Positions 26,477 through 36,088 are shown, numbered from the stretch's first letter. The stretch is DNA of 51,260 bases from Synergistaceae bacterium (GCA_017439345.1 JAFSJJ010000010.1:74442-125701); one strand, 5' to 3'. Numbers and translations: made by a program. Notes: generated from the sequence alone by a model not told the origin.

Positions 26477-27940
26477 ATGACTACGAAAAGCGGTAGTGCT
26501 GTGAAAGTACTTTTTGTAACGACAGAGCTTGCCCCGTTCTCAAAAGTCGGGGGGCTTGGTGATGTTGCAGGTTCACTCCCTAAGGCTTTGAAGCAGGCTG
26601 GTGTAGATGTCCGCGTTGTAACTCCTGCGTGGCCCGGAGTTCTTGAAAGGGTTGCTGCCTCAGGAGTAAAGACTACAACTGTAAAGACTAAAGTGTATGC
26701 TGCGTATGACTGGCGGATTCATTCGGCCGAGATTATCAAGGCAACTGTTGACGGGGTAATAACATATTTTCTTAAGGCTGAAGACTACACAGGGAGTCAA
26801 TATCCCTATCAGTTAAATTTCTGGACAGCTTCACCGTTCGCAGTATTTTGTATGCAGGCACTAGAACTCAAGGACGCTATAGACTGGGAGCCCGATATTT
26901 ACCACTGCCACGACTGGACGAGCGCATTTCTGCCCTGTGCACTGGCCTGGCACAGACATTACCGGCAGACCGGCGGAAAAAGTATCATGACCCTTCATAA
27001 TGTTGCTTATCAGGGAGTCTTTGAGCCTTCACCGTTCTTAGAGGCATCAGGACTCGAGCCTTGGAGCTTCAGTTCATCAACAATGGAATTCTATGGTCAG
27101 GTTAATTTGCTTAAGGGCGGTATCATTGCAGCTACAGCAGTAAGCACAGTCTCGCCGACATATGCAAACGAGATTCAGACTTACGAGTCAACGCGCGAGC
27201 TTTCAGGAATTTTATATCAACAGAGAAGTAAATTACGAGGCATACTCAACGGAATTGATACGAAATTCTGGGATCCCAACGGAGATAAGAATTTACCGGC
27301 AAAGTTCAGCGTTAAAGATCTCAAGGGTAAGGCAGCCTGCAAGAAAGCATTACTCGAGAGGGCAGGACTTGATCCGAACACTAAAGATCCTGTTATAGTG
27401 TGCGTAAGTCGTCTCGTTGAACAGAAAGGCTTTGACATGGTATTTAACGCAGCTCACCAGATAGCAGAGACAGGAGCAAAGTTATTAATTCTCGGCTCAG
27501 GTCAGGACTGGATAGAGAACGGCATTAACCAGGCAGCAGAAGCTAACCCGAATAATATCAAGTTATTCAAGGGCTATGATGAACCGTTGTCGCACTTAAT
27601 GTACGCAGGCGGAGATATTTTCTTGATGCCTTCAGTGTTTGAGCCTTGCGGATTGAGTCAGATGATCTCTATGAGATACGGCACTGTCCCTGTAGTTCGC
27701 GAGGTCGGAGGCTTGAGAGATACTGTGTTCGATGTTGACAGACCCGAAGGCGGAAATGGATTCACGTTCCAGACTTGCGACGCTGACGGCATGATGTGGG
27801 CATTGAGACGCGCTGTTGACAGATACTATAACAATAAGGACGCGTGGAAAGATATAATGCTCGAAGGAATGCGTGAAGACTTCACGTGGGACAAGTCGGC
27901 CGGTCTGTATAAGACTATGTACGAAGATTTAATGCAGTAA
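26477..27940 (+). CDS. glgA: Glycogen synthase (GT5, ADP-glucose)
   Basis: The 487-residue enzyme extends alpha-1,4-glucan from ADP-glucose. The N-terminal motif reads KVGGLGDVAGSLPKAL (near 22-37). HCHDWTSAFLPC and TLHNVAYQGVF mark the first Rossmann half; ILNGIDTKFWDP, CVSRLVEQKGFDMVF and MPSVFEPCGLSQM (acid/base Glu region) mark the second. All are family-typical. It follows glgP and ends at a strong terminator before glgC, which makes its substrate. No branching (glgB) or debranching gene is visible in this window. Confidence 0.95.
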   Translation: MTTKSGSAVKVLFVTTELAPFSKVGGLGDVAGSLPKALKQAGVDVRVVTPAWPGVLERVAASGVKTTTVKTKVYAAYDWRIHSAEIIKATVDGVITYFLKAEDYTGSQYPYQLNFWTASPFAVFCMQALELKDAIDWEPDIYHCHDWTSAFLPCALAWHRHYRQTGGKSIMTLHNVAYQGVFEPSPFLEASGLEPWSFSSSTMEFYGQVNLLKGGIIAATAVSTVSPTYANEIQTYESTRELSGILYQQRSKLRGILNGIDTKFWDPNGDKNLPAKFSVKDLKGKAACKKALLERAGLDPNTKDPVIVCVSRLVEQKGFDMVFNAAHQIAETGAKLLILGSGQDWIENGINQAAEANPNNIKLFKGYDEPLSHLMYAGGDIFLMPSVFEPCGLSQMISMRYGTVPVVREVGGLRDTVFDVDRPEGGNGFTFQTCDADGMMWALRRAVDRYYNNKDAWKDIMLEGMREDFTWDKSAGLYKTMYEDLMQ

Positions 27941-27950
27941 TAAAAAATAT

Positions 27951-27989
27951 GCTCCTTGTAAAATTAATCTCATGCAGGGAGCGTTTTTT
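27951..27989 (+). terminator. Rho-independent terminator between glgA and glgC
   Basis: GCTCCTTG (27951-27958) pairs with CAGGGAGC (27975-27982) with one G-U, followed by G and six T. It implies that glgC has its own promoter or that glgC is expressed by partial readthrough. Confidence 0.85.
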
Positions 27990-28028
27990 GTATATATATA
28001 AATAATTCTAAAGGAGGTAAAATTTCAC

Positions 28029-29357
28029 ATGTACACAGGCAAACACGGAAGAGTGTTAGGTATAGTCTTAGCCGGCGGTAAAGGCGAAAGATTGATGCCC
28101 CTCACACGTTATCGCGCCAAGCCTGCAGTCTACTTCGCCGCAAAGTATCGTATCATTGATTTTGCTCTCTCTAATTTAATTAACAGCGGGATTTATTCGA
28201 TTTACGTCCTGACGCAGTTCAAGAGTCAGTCTCTCAACGAGCATATTGAACGTGGCTGGCAGTTCGGCGGGGCAATGAGAGGCAGAGACTTCTTCGTAAC
28301 GACAGTACCTGCTCAGATGTGGAGCGGTGAACACTGGTTTCAGGGTACAGCAGACGCAGTTTATCAGGCCAAGCACATGATAACCCGTTACAGAGCTGAT
28401 CGAGTTTGCATATTCGCAGCAGATCATATTTACAAGATGGACGTTGACCAGATGATAGGCTGGCACATGGCTCAACATGCTGATGTTACTATTGCTGCTA
28501 ACGTTGTTCCTGTTGAAGAGGCTACAGCATTTGGGTGCATTAAGACTGACGCTAACGGAAGAATTATCGAGTTCATGGAGAAGCCAAAGAATCCGCCTGA
28601 GATTCCAGACAAGCCCGGTTATTCATATGTCTCAATGGGTAATTACGTCTTCGAGCGCAAAGTGTTAGAAGAATCCCTTGATATCGACGCTATGAAAGAA
28701 GAAACGAGCCACGATTTCGGCAAAGATATTATTCCCAATCTCGTAGCTCACGGTATGAAAGTCTGCGCATATGACTTCTCGACTAATATTCTGCCTCATC
28801 CTTCAGCAGAGACAGAACTTGTTCACCAGTGGAGGACAGATAAGCCCTACTGGAGGGACGTAGGAACTCTTTATGCATACTGGCAGGCACATATGGAACT
28901 CATAGGCCATGAGTCAGAAATGACGCTTTATAATCCTATGTGGCCAATCAGAACTGTATCTTATGGTGATCCGCCTTCATACTGCTATCCTGACAGCGGC
29001 CATGCATGTAATATCGATAGGGTCATGCTCTCAGAAGGCAGCAGAATTTTCGGAGCTGACGTTAAGAATTCAGTTCTTGCTCGTAATTGTCTTGTCCAGG
29101 CAGGCAGTGTAGTCGAAGAAAGCATCATCGGCCATGATGTAGTAATCGGACGCAACTGTAGAATCAAGAAGGCAATTATTGACGGTCATAATATTATTCC
29201 TGACGGCACAGTGATAGGCGAAGACCCTGAACTTGACGCAAAGAATTATTACGTTGATCCTAAATCAGGAATCGTAGTCGCAGGAGTTCCTAAGGAGCTT
29301 TACTTGTCCGGCGGAGACCAGATCGAAGAGGGCCAGAGCTGGGACACTATGGGCTAA
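28029..29357 (+). CDS. glgC: Glucose-1-phosphate adenylyltransferase
   Basis: The 442-residue enzyme makes ADP-glucose from ATP and glucose-1-phosphate, the controlled step of glycogen synthesis. The pyrophosphorylase motif GIVLAGGKGERLMPLTRYRAKPAV lies at about 11-34. GTADAVYQ and FAADHIYKMDVDQM follow, then a left-handed beta-helix C-terminus (DVKNSVLARNCLVQAG; VIGRNCRIKKAIIDG). Length is near the E. coli enzyme (431). AAAGGAGG precedes the ATG by about ten bases, a strong ribosome site. Terminators stand on both sides, so it is likely a single-gene transcript. Confidence 0.96.
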   Translation: MYTGKHGRVLGIVLAGGKGERLMPLTRYRAKPAVYFAAKYRIIDFALSNLINSGIYSIYVLTQFKSQSLNEHIERGWQFGGAMRGRDFFVTTVPAQMWSGEHWFQGTADAVYQAKHMITRYRADRVCIFAADHIYKMDVDQMIGWHMAQHADVTIAANVVPVEEATAFGCIKTDANGRIIEFMEKPKNPPEIPDKPGYSYVSMGNYVFERKVLEESLDIDAMKEETSHDFGKDIIPNLVAHGMKVCAYDFSTNILPHPSAETELVHQWRTDKPYWRDVGTLYAYWQAHMELIGHESEMTLYNPMWPIRTVSYGDPPSYCYPDSGHACNIDRVMLSEGSRIFGADVKNSVLARNCLVQAGSVVEESIIGHDVVIGRNCRIKKAIIDGHNIIPDGTVIGEDPELDAKNYYVDPKSGIVVAGVPKELYLSGGDQIEEGQSWDTMG

Positions 29358-29395
29358 AAGATTCTCAAAGAGTTCATGACTAAATAAAAGTTTCG

Positions 29396-29435
29396 CAGCA
29401 TCTCATGTTTTGATTAGCAGGAGGTGCTGTTTTTT
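29396..29435 (+). terminator. Rho-independent terminator after glgC
   Basis: CAGCATCTC (29396-29404) pairs with GAGGTGCTG (29421-29429) with one G-U, then six T. It is a textbook terminator. Confidence 0.88.
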
Positions 29436-29450
29436 GTAGACTCTATCAAT

Positions 29451-29479
29451 TTGTTAAAAAGTTGCGCTTATTATAGAAT
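29451..29479 (+). promoter_or_regulatory. Promoter-like sequence before the coiled-coil protein gene
   Basis: TTGTTA (29451-29456) and TAGAAT (29474-29479) are 17 bp apart, 42 bp before the ATG at 29521. This fits a sigma-70-type promoter. AGGGAGGA lies just before the start codon. Confidence 0.55.
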
Positions 29480-29520
29480 CATCACAAAAAATTTTTTCAC
29501 TCAGGGAGGATTTATTAAAT

Positions 29521-30861
29521 ATGTTCAGAAAGACAGCCTTGATCGTGTTGATGCTCATGATGTTTTGTGCAGTCTCTCACGCCGATGAACCTCAAGCAGC
29601 ATTGACAGAGTCAGCAGATGTGATTGAAGTCAAAGCAGAAGTCCCCGAAGCTCCGAAGTCAGAGTCTGAGTCTGAGTCAGAGTCAGAACCTGAACCGGAA
29701 CAGGACGAACTTGCAGCCAGAGAAGCAGCTCTCAGTGAACGTGAAGAAGAACTCGAAGTCTTAGGCGACTCACTTGCAGCCAGAGAATTAGAACTCGTCA
29801 AGAAAGAAAGAGAATTTGCGGCACGTTCGGCAGCCCTTACAAGCAAAATTCGTGAAGCATCCGGAACTTCAGCAGTGCTGCTTGGACGCGAGACCCAGAT
29901 TAACAAGCGCGAAATGGATTTAATGGCTCGTGAGGCAGAATTAGCACGTCGTGAAATGGCTTTTGCCCAGGGGAGTCAGAAGTTCGCAGAGGCAGCAGGC
30001 ATCATCGCAGGACGTGAGGCAGATATTGCCAAACGCGAGGCAGCATTGGCAGAACGTGAAAGCGAGATTAACGCCAAGACCAGCGCAAAGGAAGCAGCAG
30101 ACCAGATAACAGCACGTGAAGCAGAACTCGTGAAGCGCGAGGCAGCATTAACAGAACGTGAAGCAACAGGCGCAAGACTCCAGGAACTCGAAGCAAATTT
30201 GACTCTGAGAGAAAACGCCCTGAAATCACGCGAAGAGTCATTAACAGCACGTGAAAATGCAGTAAGTGAAAATGAACAGAAATTATCGAGTCAGAATTCA
30301 GAGATAAAAGAGTCTGAGTCTGAAATTGCAAAGAAAGAATCAGAACTTGCAGCAAGAGAGTCAGAACTTGAAGCAAGAAATAAGCAGCTCGATGAGAAGA
30401 CAGCAGCACTTGCAGGACGCGAGTCGGATTTAGCAAAACGTGAAGGCGAAACAGCACGTAAAACAATTGAAGTCAATGAACTTGAAGCCTTAATTAAAGA
30501 ACTTCCTGCGTTTGATCCTAATAACTCGACAGAAGCAGCAATGATTCTCACGTACAATATTCCTGCTGAGAAACGGCGCGAGTTAATAGCCATGCAGAGG
30601 GCAGCATATCAGAAATACAGCTCTAACAGAATCACTCAGGCATTCGAAGACTACGTTAAGGCAGCTGAAGCAGACCCTGCGAATTATCTTGCAGCATACT
30701 GGGCAGGACTTGCGGCAGAGAGATTACGCAATCACAGAGACGAAGCTCTTGCATGGGCGAATAAAGCGCTTGAGATCAACCCGAACTACAAACCGGCTCA
30801 GGAATTAAAGCAGAGACTTGAAGCTCCAGCCAGACCGGCAAGAAGACGCGGTACACGTTAA
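29521..30861 (+). CDS. Secreted coiled-coil protein with C-terminal TPR
   Basis: The 446-residue protein has a signal peptide (1-21, ending HA) and a Ser-Glu repeat linker (near 46-60). Residues about 65-320 are alpha-helical coiled coil built from RE-x-x-L and REAELxxRE units; no Cys or aromatic core is evident. After a linker with Pro (ELPAFDPNNS) the last 110 residues contain TPR-like helices (AYQKYSSNRITQAFEDYVKAAEADPANYLAAYWAGLAAE, given here as family-typical spacing) and a basic tail. The protein probably forms an extended rod in the periplasm with a TPR protein-binding end. A scaffold or envelope-spacer role is inference. It has its own promoter-like site and a downstream hairpin. Confidence 0.8.
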   Translation: MFRKTALIVLMLMMFCAVSHADEPQAALTESADVIEVKAEVPEAPKSESESESESEPEPEQDELAAREAALSEREEELEVLGDSLAARELELVKKEREFAARSAALTSKIREASGTSAVLLGRETQINKREMDLMAREAELARREMAFAQGSQKFAEAAGIIAGREADIAKREAALAERESEINAKTSAKEAADQITAREAELVKREAALTEREATGARLQELEANLTLRENALKSREESLTARENAVSENEQKLSSQNSEIKESESEIAKKESELAARESELEARNKQLDEKTAALAGRESDLAKREGETARKTIEVNELEALIKELPAFDPNNSTEAAMILTYNIPAEKRRELIAMQRAAYQKYSSNRITQAFEDYVKAAEADPANYLAAYWAGLAAERLRNHRDEALAWANKALEINPNYKPAQELKQRLEAPARPARRRGTR

Positions 30862-30875
30862 AAAGATTAATTTAC

Positions 30876-30908
30876 TCACAGAAATTTTATAATTATGCCC
30901 TTCTGTGA
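30876..30908 (+). terminator. Hairpin after the coiled-coil protein gene
   Basis: TCACAGAA (30876-30883) pairs perfectly with TTCTGTGA (30901-30908). The following bases are AT-rich without a T run, so termination is plausible but not certain. Confidence 0.45.
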
Positions 30909-30984
30909 TTAATAAAATTAATTGCGGAGGGGTAATTTTTATATTAAATATTAAATATTAAATCAGAAAGGTGCTTTGTAAATT

Positions 30985-32142
30985 TTGGAGGACTTATACG
31001 AGATTCTTGAAGTCCCAAGAGATGCTACTCAGGCAGATATAAAGAAGGCATATCGCAGACTTGTTCATCAGTATCACCCTGACTCACATCCCGGCGATAA
31101 GACAGTAGAAGACAAATTCAAGAAAATTAACGCAGCTTATGCAGTCCTGAATGATCCTGAGAAACGTGCACGCTATGATCAATTCGGGACGACCGGGAAT
31201 AATTCCGGAAGTCCATTTGGCAGCATGGGCGGAGTAAACTTGAACGACTTATTCAGAAGCATGGGCTTAGATGATATATTCTCACAGGCTTTCGGAGGCT
31301 CAGGCTTCGGAGAGAGTTATTATCACAGTGCGGATCCCAATGCAGCACGGCGCGGCGATGATATAGAAATGCTCGTTAATATTTCGCTTCTCGATGCATA
31401 TAAAGGCTTAACCCGAGACATTGACGTTATGAAATATGAAACCTGCTCTCACTGTAACGGCACAGGAGCTAAACCGGGCACTAAACCCGAAACTTGTCCC
31501 AGATGCAAAGGTCAGGGTCAAGTCAGGCAGACTCAGCAAAGTTTATTTGGTCAATTCGTCAGCATTACTACTTGTCCTGAATGCAAAGGCAAAGGGAAAA
31601 TCATTCGCGATAAGTGCGATGAGTGCGAAGGACGCGGCCAGATTCGCAGGAAGCATACTATGGAAGTCAAAATCCCGGCAGGCATTGAAAGCAATATGAG
31701 GCTCAGAATTCCCGGCGGAGGTGAAGACGGCATCAACGGAGGCCCGGCAGGTAATTTATTCTTAGTCCTCAACGTTGAGCAAGATCCAAATTTTGAACGC
31801 GACAGGGAAGACCTTCACACGAGATTATTTATCACGTATCCCCAGGCAGTGTTAGGCTCTGAACTCGAGATCAAGACCCTTGACGGTGAGAGCGCAAAAA
31901 TTTCTGTACCGGCAGGAACTTCACACGGCGAAATTTTAAAGATTAAGGGTAAGGGAATGCCGAAGCTCAATAACAGGCTTAACTCTTACGGTGATTTATA
32001 TGCTCATGTCTTTATAGATATTCCGACTAAATTGACGGATAAACAGAAGGACTTAATCAAGCAGCTTGCAGATGAAATGAAGACTCCTGTAGGCAACGGC
32101 GAGCCCGGATTCTTTGATAAGGTCAAGAATTTGTTCAAGTAA
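30985..32142 (+). CDS. dnaJ: Chaperone DnaJ
   Basis: The 385-residue co-chaperone stimulates DnaK ATPase and binds unfolded proteins. The J domain (1-65) has HPD in HQYHPDSHPG. A Gly/Phe linker (70-112) and four zinc-binding CxxCxGxG repeats (CSHCNGTG, CPRCKGQG, CPECKGKG, CDECEGRG; about 152-219) follow, then the C-terminal substrate domains. The start is TTG at 30985, with AAAGGTG 11 bases before. dnaK and grpE are not in the window. acpS follows after one base, opening a housekeeping operon to ruvX. Confidence 0.96.
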   Translation: MEDLYEILEVPRDATQADIKKAYRRLVHQYHPDSHPGDKTVEDKFKKINAAYAVLNDPEKRARYDQFGTTGNNSGSPFGSMGGVNLNDLFRSMGLDDIFSQAFGGSGFGESYYHSADPNAARRGDDIEMLVNISLLDAYKGLTRDIDVMKYETCSHCNGTGAKPGTKPETCPRCKGQGQVRQTQQSLFGQFVSITTCPECKGKGKIIRDKCDECEGRGQIRRKHTMEVKIPAGIESNMRLRIPGGGEDGINGGPAGNLFLVLNVEQDPNFERDREDLHTRLFITYPQAVLGSELEIKTLDGESAKISVPAGTSHGEILKIKGKGMPKLNNRLNSYGDLYAHVFIDIPTKLTDKQKDLIKQLADEMKTPVGNGEPGFFDKVKNLFK

Positions 32143-32143
32143 A

Positions 32144-32503
32144 ATGATTTATGGAATAGGAGTCGACATTTGCAGCATTTTCAGAATCAAGAAAGCTATT
32201 GAGTCAAAATATTTTCGCGACAGGATATTTGCTCCTGAAGAGATTTCTTATTCAGAGTCAAAAGGTGTTACGAAGCGCGCAGATAGTTACGCAGCATGTT
32301 TCGCAGCCCGTGAAGCGTTCTGTAAGGCATCAGGCATTAACTTAATGAGCGTCATGAACGGTGAAAGTTTCGCAGTGATTCATGACTCTCAAGGCAGGCC
32401 GAGTATAAGACTCGGTGAAAAATTTGAATTTCCGTATAAAATATTTCTTTCATTGAGTCACGAAAAAGATTTAGCGTGCGCAATGGTAGTTATAGAAAAT
32501 TAA
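32144..32503 (+). CDS. acpS: Holo-[acyl-carrier-protein] synthase
   Basis: The 119-residue enzyme moves the 4'-phosphopantetheine group from CoA to acyl carrier protein. The start is ATG 32144, one base after the dnaJ stop; a longer frame into dnaJ is rejected. It has the two family motifs: [12 protein letters not shown] (about 4-15, Asp-8 metal ligand) and [13 protein letters not shown] (about 57-69, with the conserved Glu). Length is normal (about 120). Confidence 0.93.
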   Translation: MIYGIGVDICSIFRIKKAIESKYFRDRIFAPEEISYSESKGVTKRADSYAACFAAREAFCKASGINLMSVMNGESFAVIHDSQGRPSIRLGEKFEFPYKIFLSLSHEKDLACAMVVIEN

Positions 32504-32520
32504 GAAAGGTGATGTTATTC

Positions 32521-33315
32521 ATGATTATTGATATTAGCAATTTAGGTTCAATTATTTCAAATTTAGGCAGCATATTCGTTGCGTTGTTCCTGCTGATGAT
32601 AATTTTGTCAACGGCAATAAAAGTAGTTCCTGAATATAGAAGACTCGTTTTGTTCAGGCTTGGCCGCTTAGTTGGCAGTCGAGGCCCCGGCATTGTCTTT
32701 ATTGTCCCCTTCATTGATAAGGCCGTAACTGTTGACTTGAGAATATTAACTCTTGATGTACCTGTTCAGGAAGTTATTACTAAAGATAACGTTGCTATAA
32801 AAGTTAATGCTGTTGTGTATTTTCGAGTCTTAGAGCCTGCAAAGTCCGTTGTCGAAGTAGAGAATTACGTTGTAGCTACGAGTCAATTAGCCCAGACGAC
32901 ATTAAGAAGCGTTGTAGGTTCAGTAGAGCTTGATGAGGTATTATCATCGAGAGAGAAAATTAATCAGGAGCTCCAGAAAATTATTGACGAACGCACAGAC
33001 CCTTGGGGAATTAAAGTAAGTGCCGTTGAAGTCAAAGAGTTAGAGTTACCCGAAGGAATGAAACGCGCAATGGCTCGACAGGCTGAAGCAGAACGTGAGA
33101 GAAGAGCCAAGATCATAGCCGCTGAGGGAGAACTCCAGGCCGCCGCAAAATTATCTGAAGCAGCCAAACAAATGGAAACATCGCCGATAACTTTGCAGTT
33201 GAGATACTTGCAGACTATACGCGAGATTTCAGGCGACAGAAATACAACTACATTTTTCCCCGTTCCTGTAGACCTGCTCAAGCCGTTTATTGATAAGTTA
33301 TCAGGAGGCAAATAA
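32521..33315 (+). CDS. Slipin (stomatin/SPFH-family membrane protein)
   Basis: The 264-residue protein starts at ATG 32521; a longer GTG frame at 32476 overlaps acpS and lacks a ribosome site, whereas AAGAAAGGTGATG lies about ten bases before the chosen ATG. A single N-terminal membrane span (about 18-35) leads to an SPFH domain ([16 protein letters not shown], then [17 protein letters not shown] and [18 protein letters not shown]). A charged coiled-coil ([20 protein letters not shown]) follows. Slipins form membrane-bound oligomers tied to envelope integrity or protease control. The usual NfeD partner is absent here. Its stop overlaps the alaS start. Confidence 0.92.
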   Translation: MIIDISNLGSIISNLGSIFVALFLLMIILSTAIKVVPEYRRLVLFRLGRLVGSRGPGIVFIVPFIDKAVTVDLRILTLDVPVQEVITKDNVAIKVNAVVYFRVLEPAKSVVEVENYVVATSQLAQTTLRSVVGSVELDEVLSSREKINQELQKIIDERTDPWGIKVSAVEVKELELPEGMKRAMARQAEAERERRAKIIAAEGELQAAAKLSEAAKQMETSPITLQLRYLQTIREISGDRNTTTFFPVPVDLLKPFIDKLSGGK

Positions 33316-35963
33316 TGCAGTACCGTAAAGCCAGCGAACTTCGCGAACTATTTATAAAATTCTGGGAGGAGAAGGGAGCTAAACACTTACCGAGCTTCTC
33401 TCTAGTTCCTGAAGATCCTTCACTATTATTCACGATTGCAGGAATGGTTCCCCTTAAGCCGTATTATCTGGGAATCAAAGAGCCTGAATACCCTCGTGTC
33501 GTTACGAGTCAAAAGTGCGTCAGGACAAATGACATTGAGAACGTCGGCCGAACTGCGAGACATCATACTTTCTTCGAGATGTTAGGCAATTTCTCATGGG
33601 GAAGCTACTTCAAGCACGAGGCTATAACTTGGGCGTGGGAATTCTTGACAGAGCGAATCGGCCTCGACCCTGAAAGACTCTACGCAACTATTTATCTTGA
33701 TGACGAGGAAGCATATAACGTCTGGCGCAATGAAGTCGGACTCCCTGAGAGCAAAATTTACAGATTCGGACAGGATGATAATTACTGGTTCATGGGTGAT
33801 ACAGGCCCCTGCGGACCTTGCAGCGAGATTTACTACGACAGGGGAGAAAAATATTCATGCGGTAAACCCACCTGCGGAGTCGGCTGCGACTGTGATAGAT
33901 ATATGGAAATCTGGAATCTAGTATTTACTCAGTTCGACAGACAGAAGGACGGAAGTATGCCCCTATTGCCTCACAAGAATATAGATACGGGAATGGGCTT
34001 AGAGCGTCTTGCTTCAGTCGTTCAAGGTGTTGATACTGACTACGAGACAGATTTATTTACGCCTCTGATTAATCATACGTGTGAAAGAGCAGGCATTAAG
34101 TACGGAGATAATTCGCGTAACGATATGGCCATCAGAGTCATTGCTGATCACGTTAGGAGCGTTGCTTTCATGTTAGCTGACGGAGTCTTGCCTTCTAATG
34201 ACGGTCCCGGCTATGTCTTGAGAAGATTATTGCGCCGTGCAGTGAGATTCGGGAAGTTATTAGGCTTTGACGGTTTATTCTTGTGCGAGTACTTACCCAT
34301 TTTAATTAATATCATGGGCGATCCCTATAGAGAATTAATCACGCAAAGACCTGTTATTGAGCAGATAATCAATCTTGAAGAGGAGAAATTCAACAAGACT
34401 CTCAAGCAAGGCACAGAATTATTTGACTCAGAAATAGCGAGTCTGAAATCACAGGGCGTTAAAGAGATTCCCGGCGAAGTAATTTTCACGTTGTATGACA
34501 CTTACGGCTTCCCCCCTGAACTTACCCGCGAAATGGCAGAAGAGCAGGGCTTCACTCTTGATGAAGAAGGCTTCAAGTCTTCAATGAATGCTCAGAGGGA
34601 ACGTGCGAGGACCTCAAGCAAACAGAAGAAGAGCGCATTATCCGGCGACGTTTACACGGAGATAGAAAACGAGTCAGGAGCAACGAACTTCACGGGTTAC
34701 GAGAAATTTTCAGATTCAGGCAGAATTTTAGCGTTAATCACTCCTGAAGGAAGAGTCGACAGCGTTAATACTCCCTGCGAATTCGAGCTTGTATTAGATT
34801 CGACTCCGTTTTATGCAGAACGGGGCGGAGAAGTCGGCGACACAGGAACTATTAAGACCGGTAATTTATCTCTTAAAGTCCTGAACACTGTACCTCATGG
34901 AAAAATTATAGTTCACTCGGTTAAATGCGAATCTCAGGGCGTTATTAACACAGGCGATGAAGTTATATGCTTAGTCGATAACGAGAGAAGAGCAGCTATC
35001 AGACGAAATCACACGGCGACTCATTTGCTTCACGAGGCATTAGGGCGCGTTCTTGGCCGTCATGTCAGGCAGGCAGGTTCACTCGTTACACATGATTTCT
35101 TGCGCTTTGACTTCACTCATCATTCACCGGTTACAGAGTCAGAAATTATCGAAGCTGAACGAATCATTAATCAGGAAATCTTGAATAACTCAGAAGTCGA
35201 CATTTCAGAACACTCAAAAGAAGAGGCTCAGAACTTGGGAGCAAAGGCACTCTTTGAGGAGAAATACGGCGATACAGTTAGGGTCGTTAACGTCCCGGGT
35301 TTCTCTATGGAACTTTGCGGAGGTCTTCACGTGAGTCGTACGGGCGATATTGGCAGCTTCAAGATTTTACGTGAGGAGAGTATAGGCTCAGGAACTCGGA
35401 GAATTCTGGCTGCAACCGGAATGAACGTATTGACACTCATGCAGAAGTTATTTGCGTTAAGAGCTTCAATGACCGCTTTATTAATGACCGATGAAGATAA
35501 CTTAAACGAGAAGGCAAAGGCTTTAATTGACGAACTCAAGACCATGAAGAGCCAAATTCAGACCGTGAAGTTAAAAGAGTTATTGGAGAATTCTGAAAGA
35601 TTTTTAGAGCGTGAAGAAGTCAACGGGATATTAATTCAGGTCGGGAGATTCCCTGATATTCAAGCTAACATGCTGCGTGACATAGGCGACAAGGCGCGCG
35701 CTAGACCTGAACCCAATATCGTAATTCTTGCGTCTGTCAACACTGAAGATAATTCATGCCAGCTGGTAATTATGGCAGATGATAACGCAGTGAATAAAGG
35801 CATCAACGCAGGAGCATTAGTAAAAGAAGCGTGCATAATTCTCGGAGGCAAGGGCGGAGGCAGAAAGAATCTTGCTCAAGGCGGAGGGCGTGAAGGTTCG
35901 AAACTTGAGGAAGCTCTAAAGACAATCCGGGAACTTGTGAAGACACAAACACAAACAAAATAA
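33315..35963 (+). CDS. alaS: Alanyl-tRNA synthetase
   Basis: The 882-residue enzyme charges tRNA-Ala and edits mischarged Ser and Gly. The class II catalytic core is at the N-terminus (FTIAGMVPLKPYYLG; CVRTNDIENVGRTARHHTFFEMLGNFSWG in family order). The editing domain has HTATHLLHEALGRVLG (about 570-585) and CGGLHVSRTGDIG (about 665-677), which carry zinc ligands. The C-Ala domain follows and ends GGGGREGSK-like. Length is normal. It overlaps the slipin stop by one base (TAATG), so the two are coupled. No T-box leader is visible upstream. Confidence 0.97.
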   Translation: MQYRKASELRELFIKFWEEKGAKHLPSFSLVPEDPSLLFTIAGMVPLKPYYLGIKEPEYPRVVTSQKCVRTNDIENVGRTARHHTFFEMLGNFSWGSYFKHEAITWAWEFLTERIGLDPERLYATIYLDDEEAYNVWRNEVGLPESKIYRFGQDDNYWFMGDTGPCGPCSEIYYDRGEKYSCGKPTCGVGCDCDRYMEIWNLVFTQFDRQKDGSMPLLPHKNIDTGMGLERLASVVQGVDTDYETDLFTPLINHTCERAGIKYGDNSRNDMAIRVIADHVRSVAFMLADGVLPSNDGPGYVLRRLLRRAVRFGKLLGFDGLFLCEYLPILINIMGDPYRELITQRPVIEQIINLEEEKFNKTLKQGTELFDSEIASLKSQGVKEIPGEVIFTLYDTYGFPPELTREMAEEQGFTLDEEGFKSSMNAQRERARTSSKQKKSALSGDVYTEIENESGATNFTGYEKFSDSGRILALITPEGRVDSVNTPCEFELVLDSTPFYAERGGEVGDTGTIKTGNLSLKVLNTVPHGKIIVHSVKCESQGVINTGDEVICLVDNERRAAIRRNHTATHLLHEALGRVLGRHVRQAGSLVTHDFLRFDFTHHSPVTESEIIEAERIINQEILNNSEVDISEHSKEEAQNLGAKALFEEKYGDTVRVVNVPGFSMELCGGLHVSRTGDIGSFKILREESIGSGTRRILAATGMNVLTLMQKLFALRASMTALLMTDEDNLNEKAKALIDELKTMKSQIQTVKLKELLENSERFLEREEVNGILIQVGRFPDIQANMLRDIGDKARARPEPNIVILASVNTEDNSCQLVIMADDNAVNKGINAGALVKEACIILGGKGGGRKNLAQGGGREGSKLEEALKTIRELVKTQTQTK

Positions 35964-35980
35964 AGGAGAAGTAATTAATC

Positions 35981-36031
35981 ATGAAATTATTATCAAAGAT
36001 TGTTTCAGGCCGGGAGGTCTGGAGCATATAA
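35981..36031 (+). CDS. Putative 16-codon leader peptide
   Basis: ATG at 35981 follows TAAAGGAG by about 12 bases and opens a 16-residue frame (MKLLSKIVSGREVWSI) ending at TAA 36029-36031. It lies in the 125-bp gap between alaS and the RNHCP gene. Codons 11-13 overlap one arm of a hairpin whose other arm can also pair with the next ribosome site. The product has no known relative. It may be a leader peptide or a chance frame. Confidence 0.4.
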   Translation: MKLLSKIVSGREVWSI

Positions 36032-36083
36032 ATTTTTTCAGAACCTCCCAAGAGAACGCAAATTTTATAAACTCTAGGAGGTT
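36012..36083 (+). promoter_or_regulatory. Candidate alternative RNA pairing controlling the RNHCP/ruvX ribosome site
   Basis: GGGAGGT (36012-36018), inside the short leader frame, pairs perfectly with ACCTCCC (36043-36049). The second arm, extended to AACCTCC (36042-36048), also pairs perfectly with GGAGGTT (36077-36083), which is the ribosome site of the GTG start at 36089. The two pairings exclude each other. A ribosome on the leader frame would cover the first arm and could free the second to block the ribosome site. The complementarity is seen; regulation is inferred. Confidence 0.4.
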
Positions 36084-36088
36084 TTATA

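Noticed and set aside
29658-29700. Ser-Glu coding hexamer repeat in the coiled-coil protein as a phase-variation site
   Set aside because: The repeat unit is in frame (6 bp, imperfect), so slippage would change linker length without switching the gene off.
30941-30961. ATATTAA repeated three times before dnaJ
   Set aside because: A third 7-bp repeat, but AT-only and short; chance is likely in this composition.
33180-33320. A T-box or other tRNA-sensing leader before alaS (and before aspS)
   Set aside because: alaS overlaps the slipin stop and aspS has only a 73-bp upstream gap; neither leaves room for a T-box.
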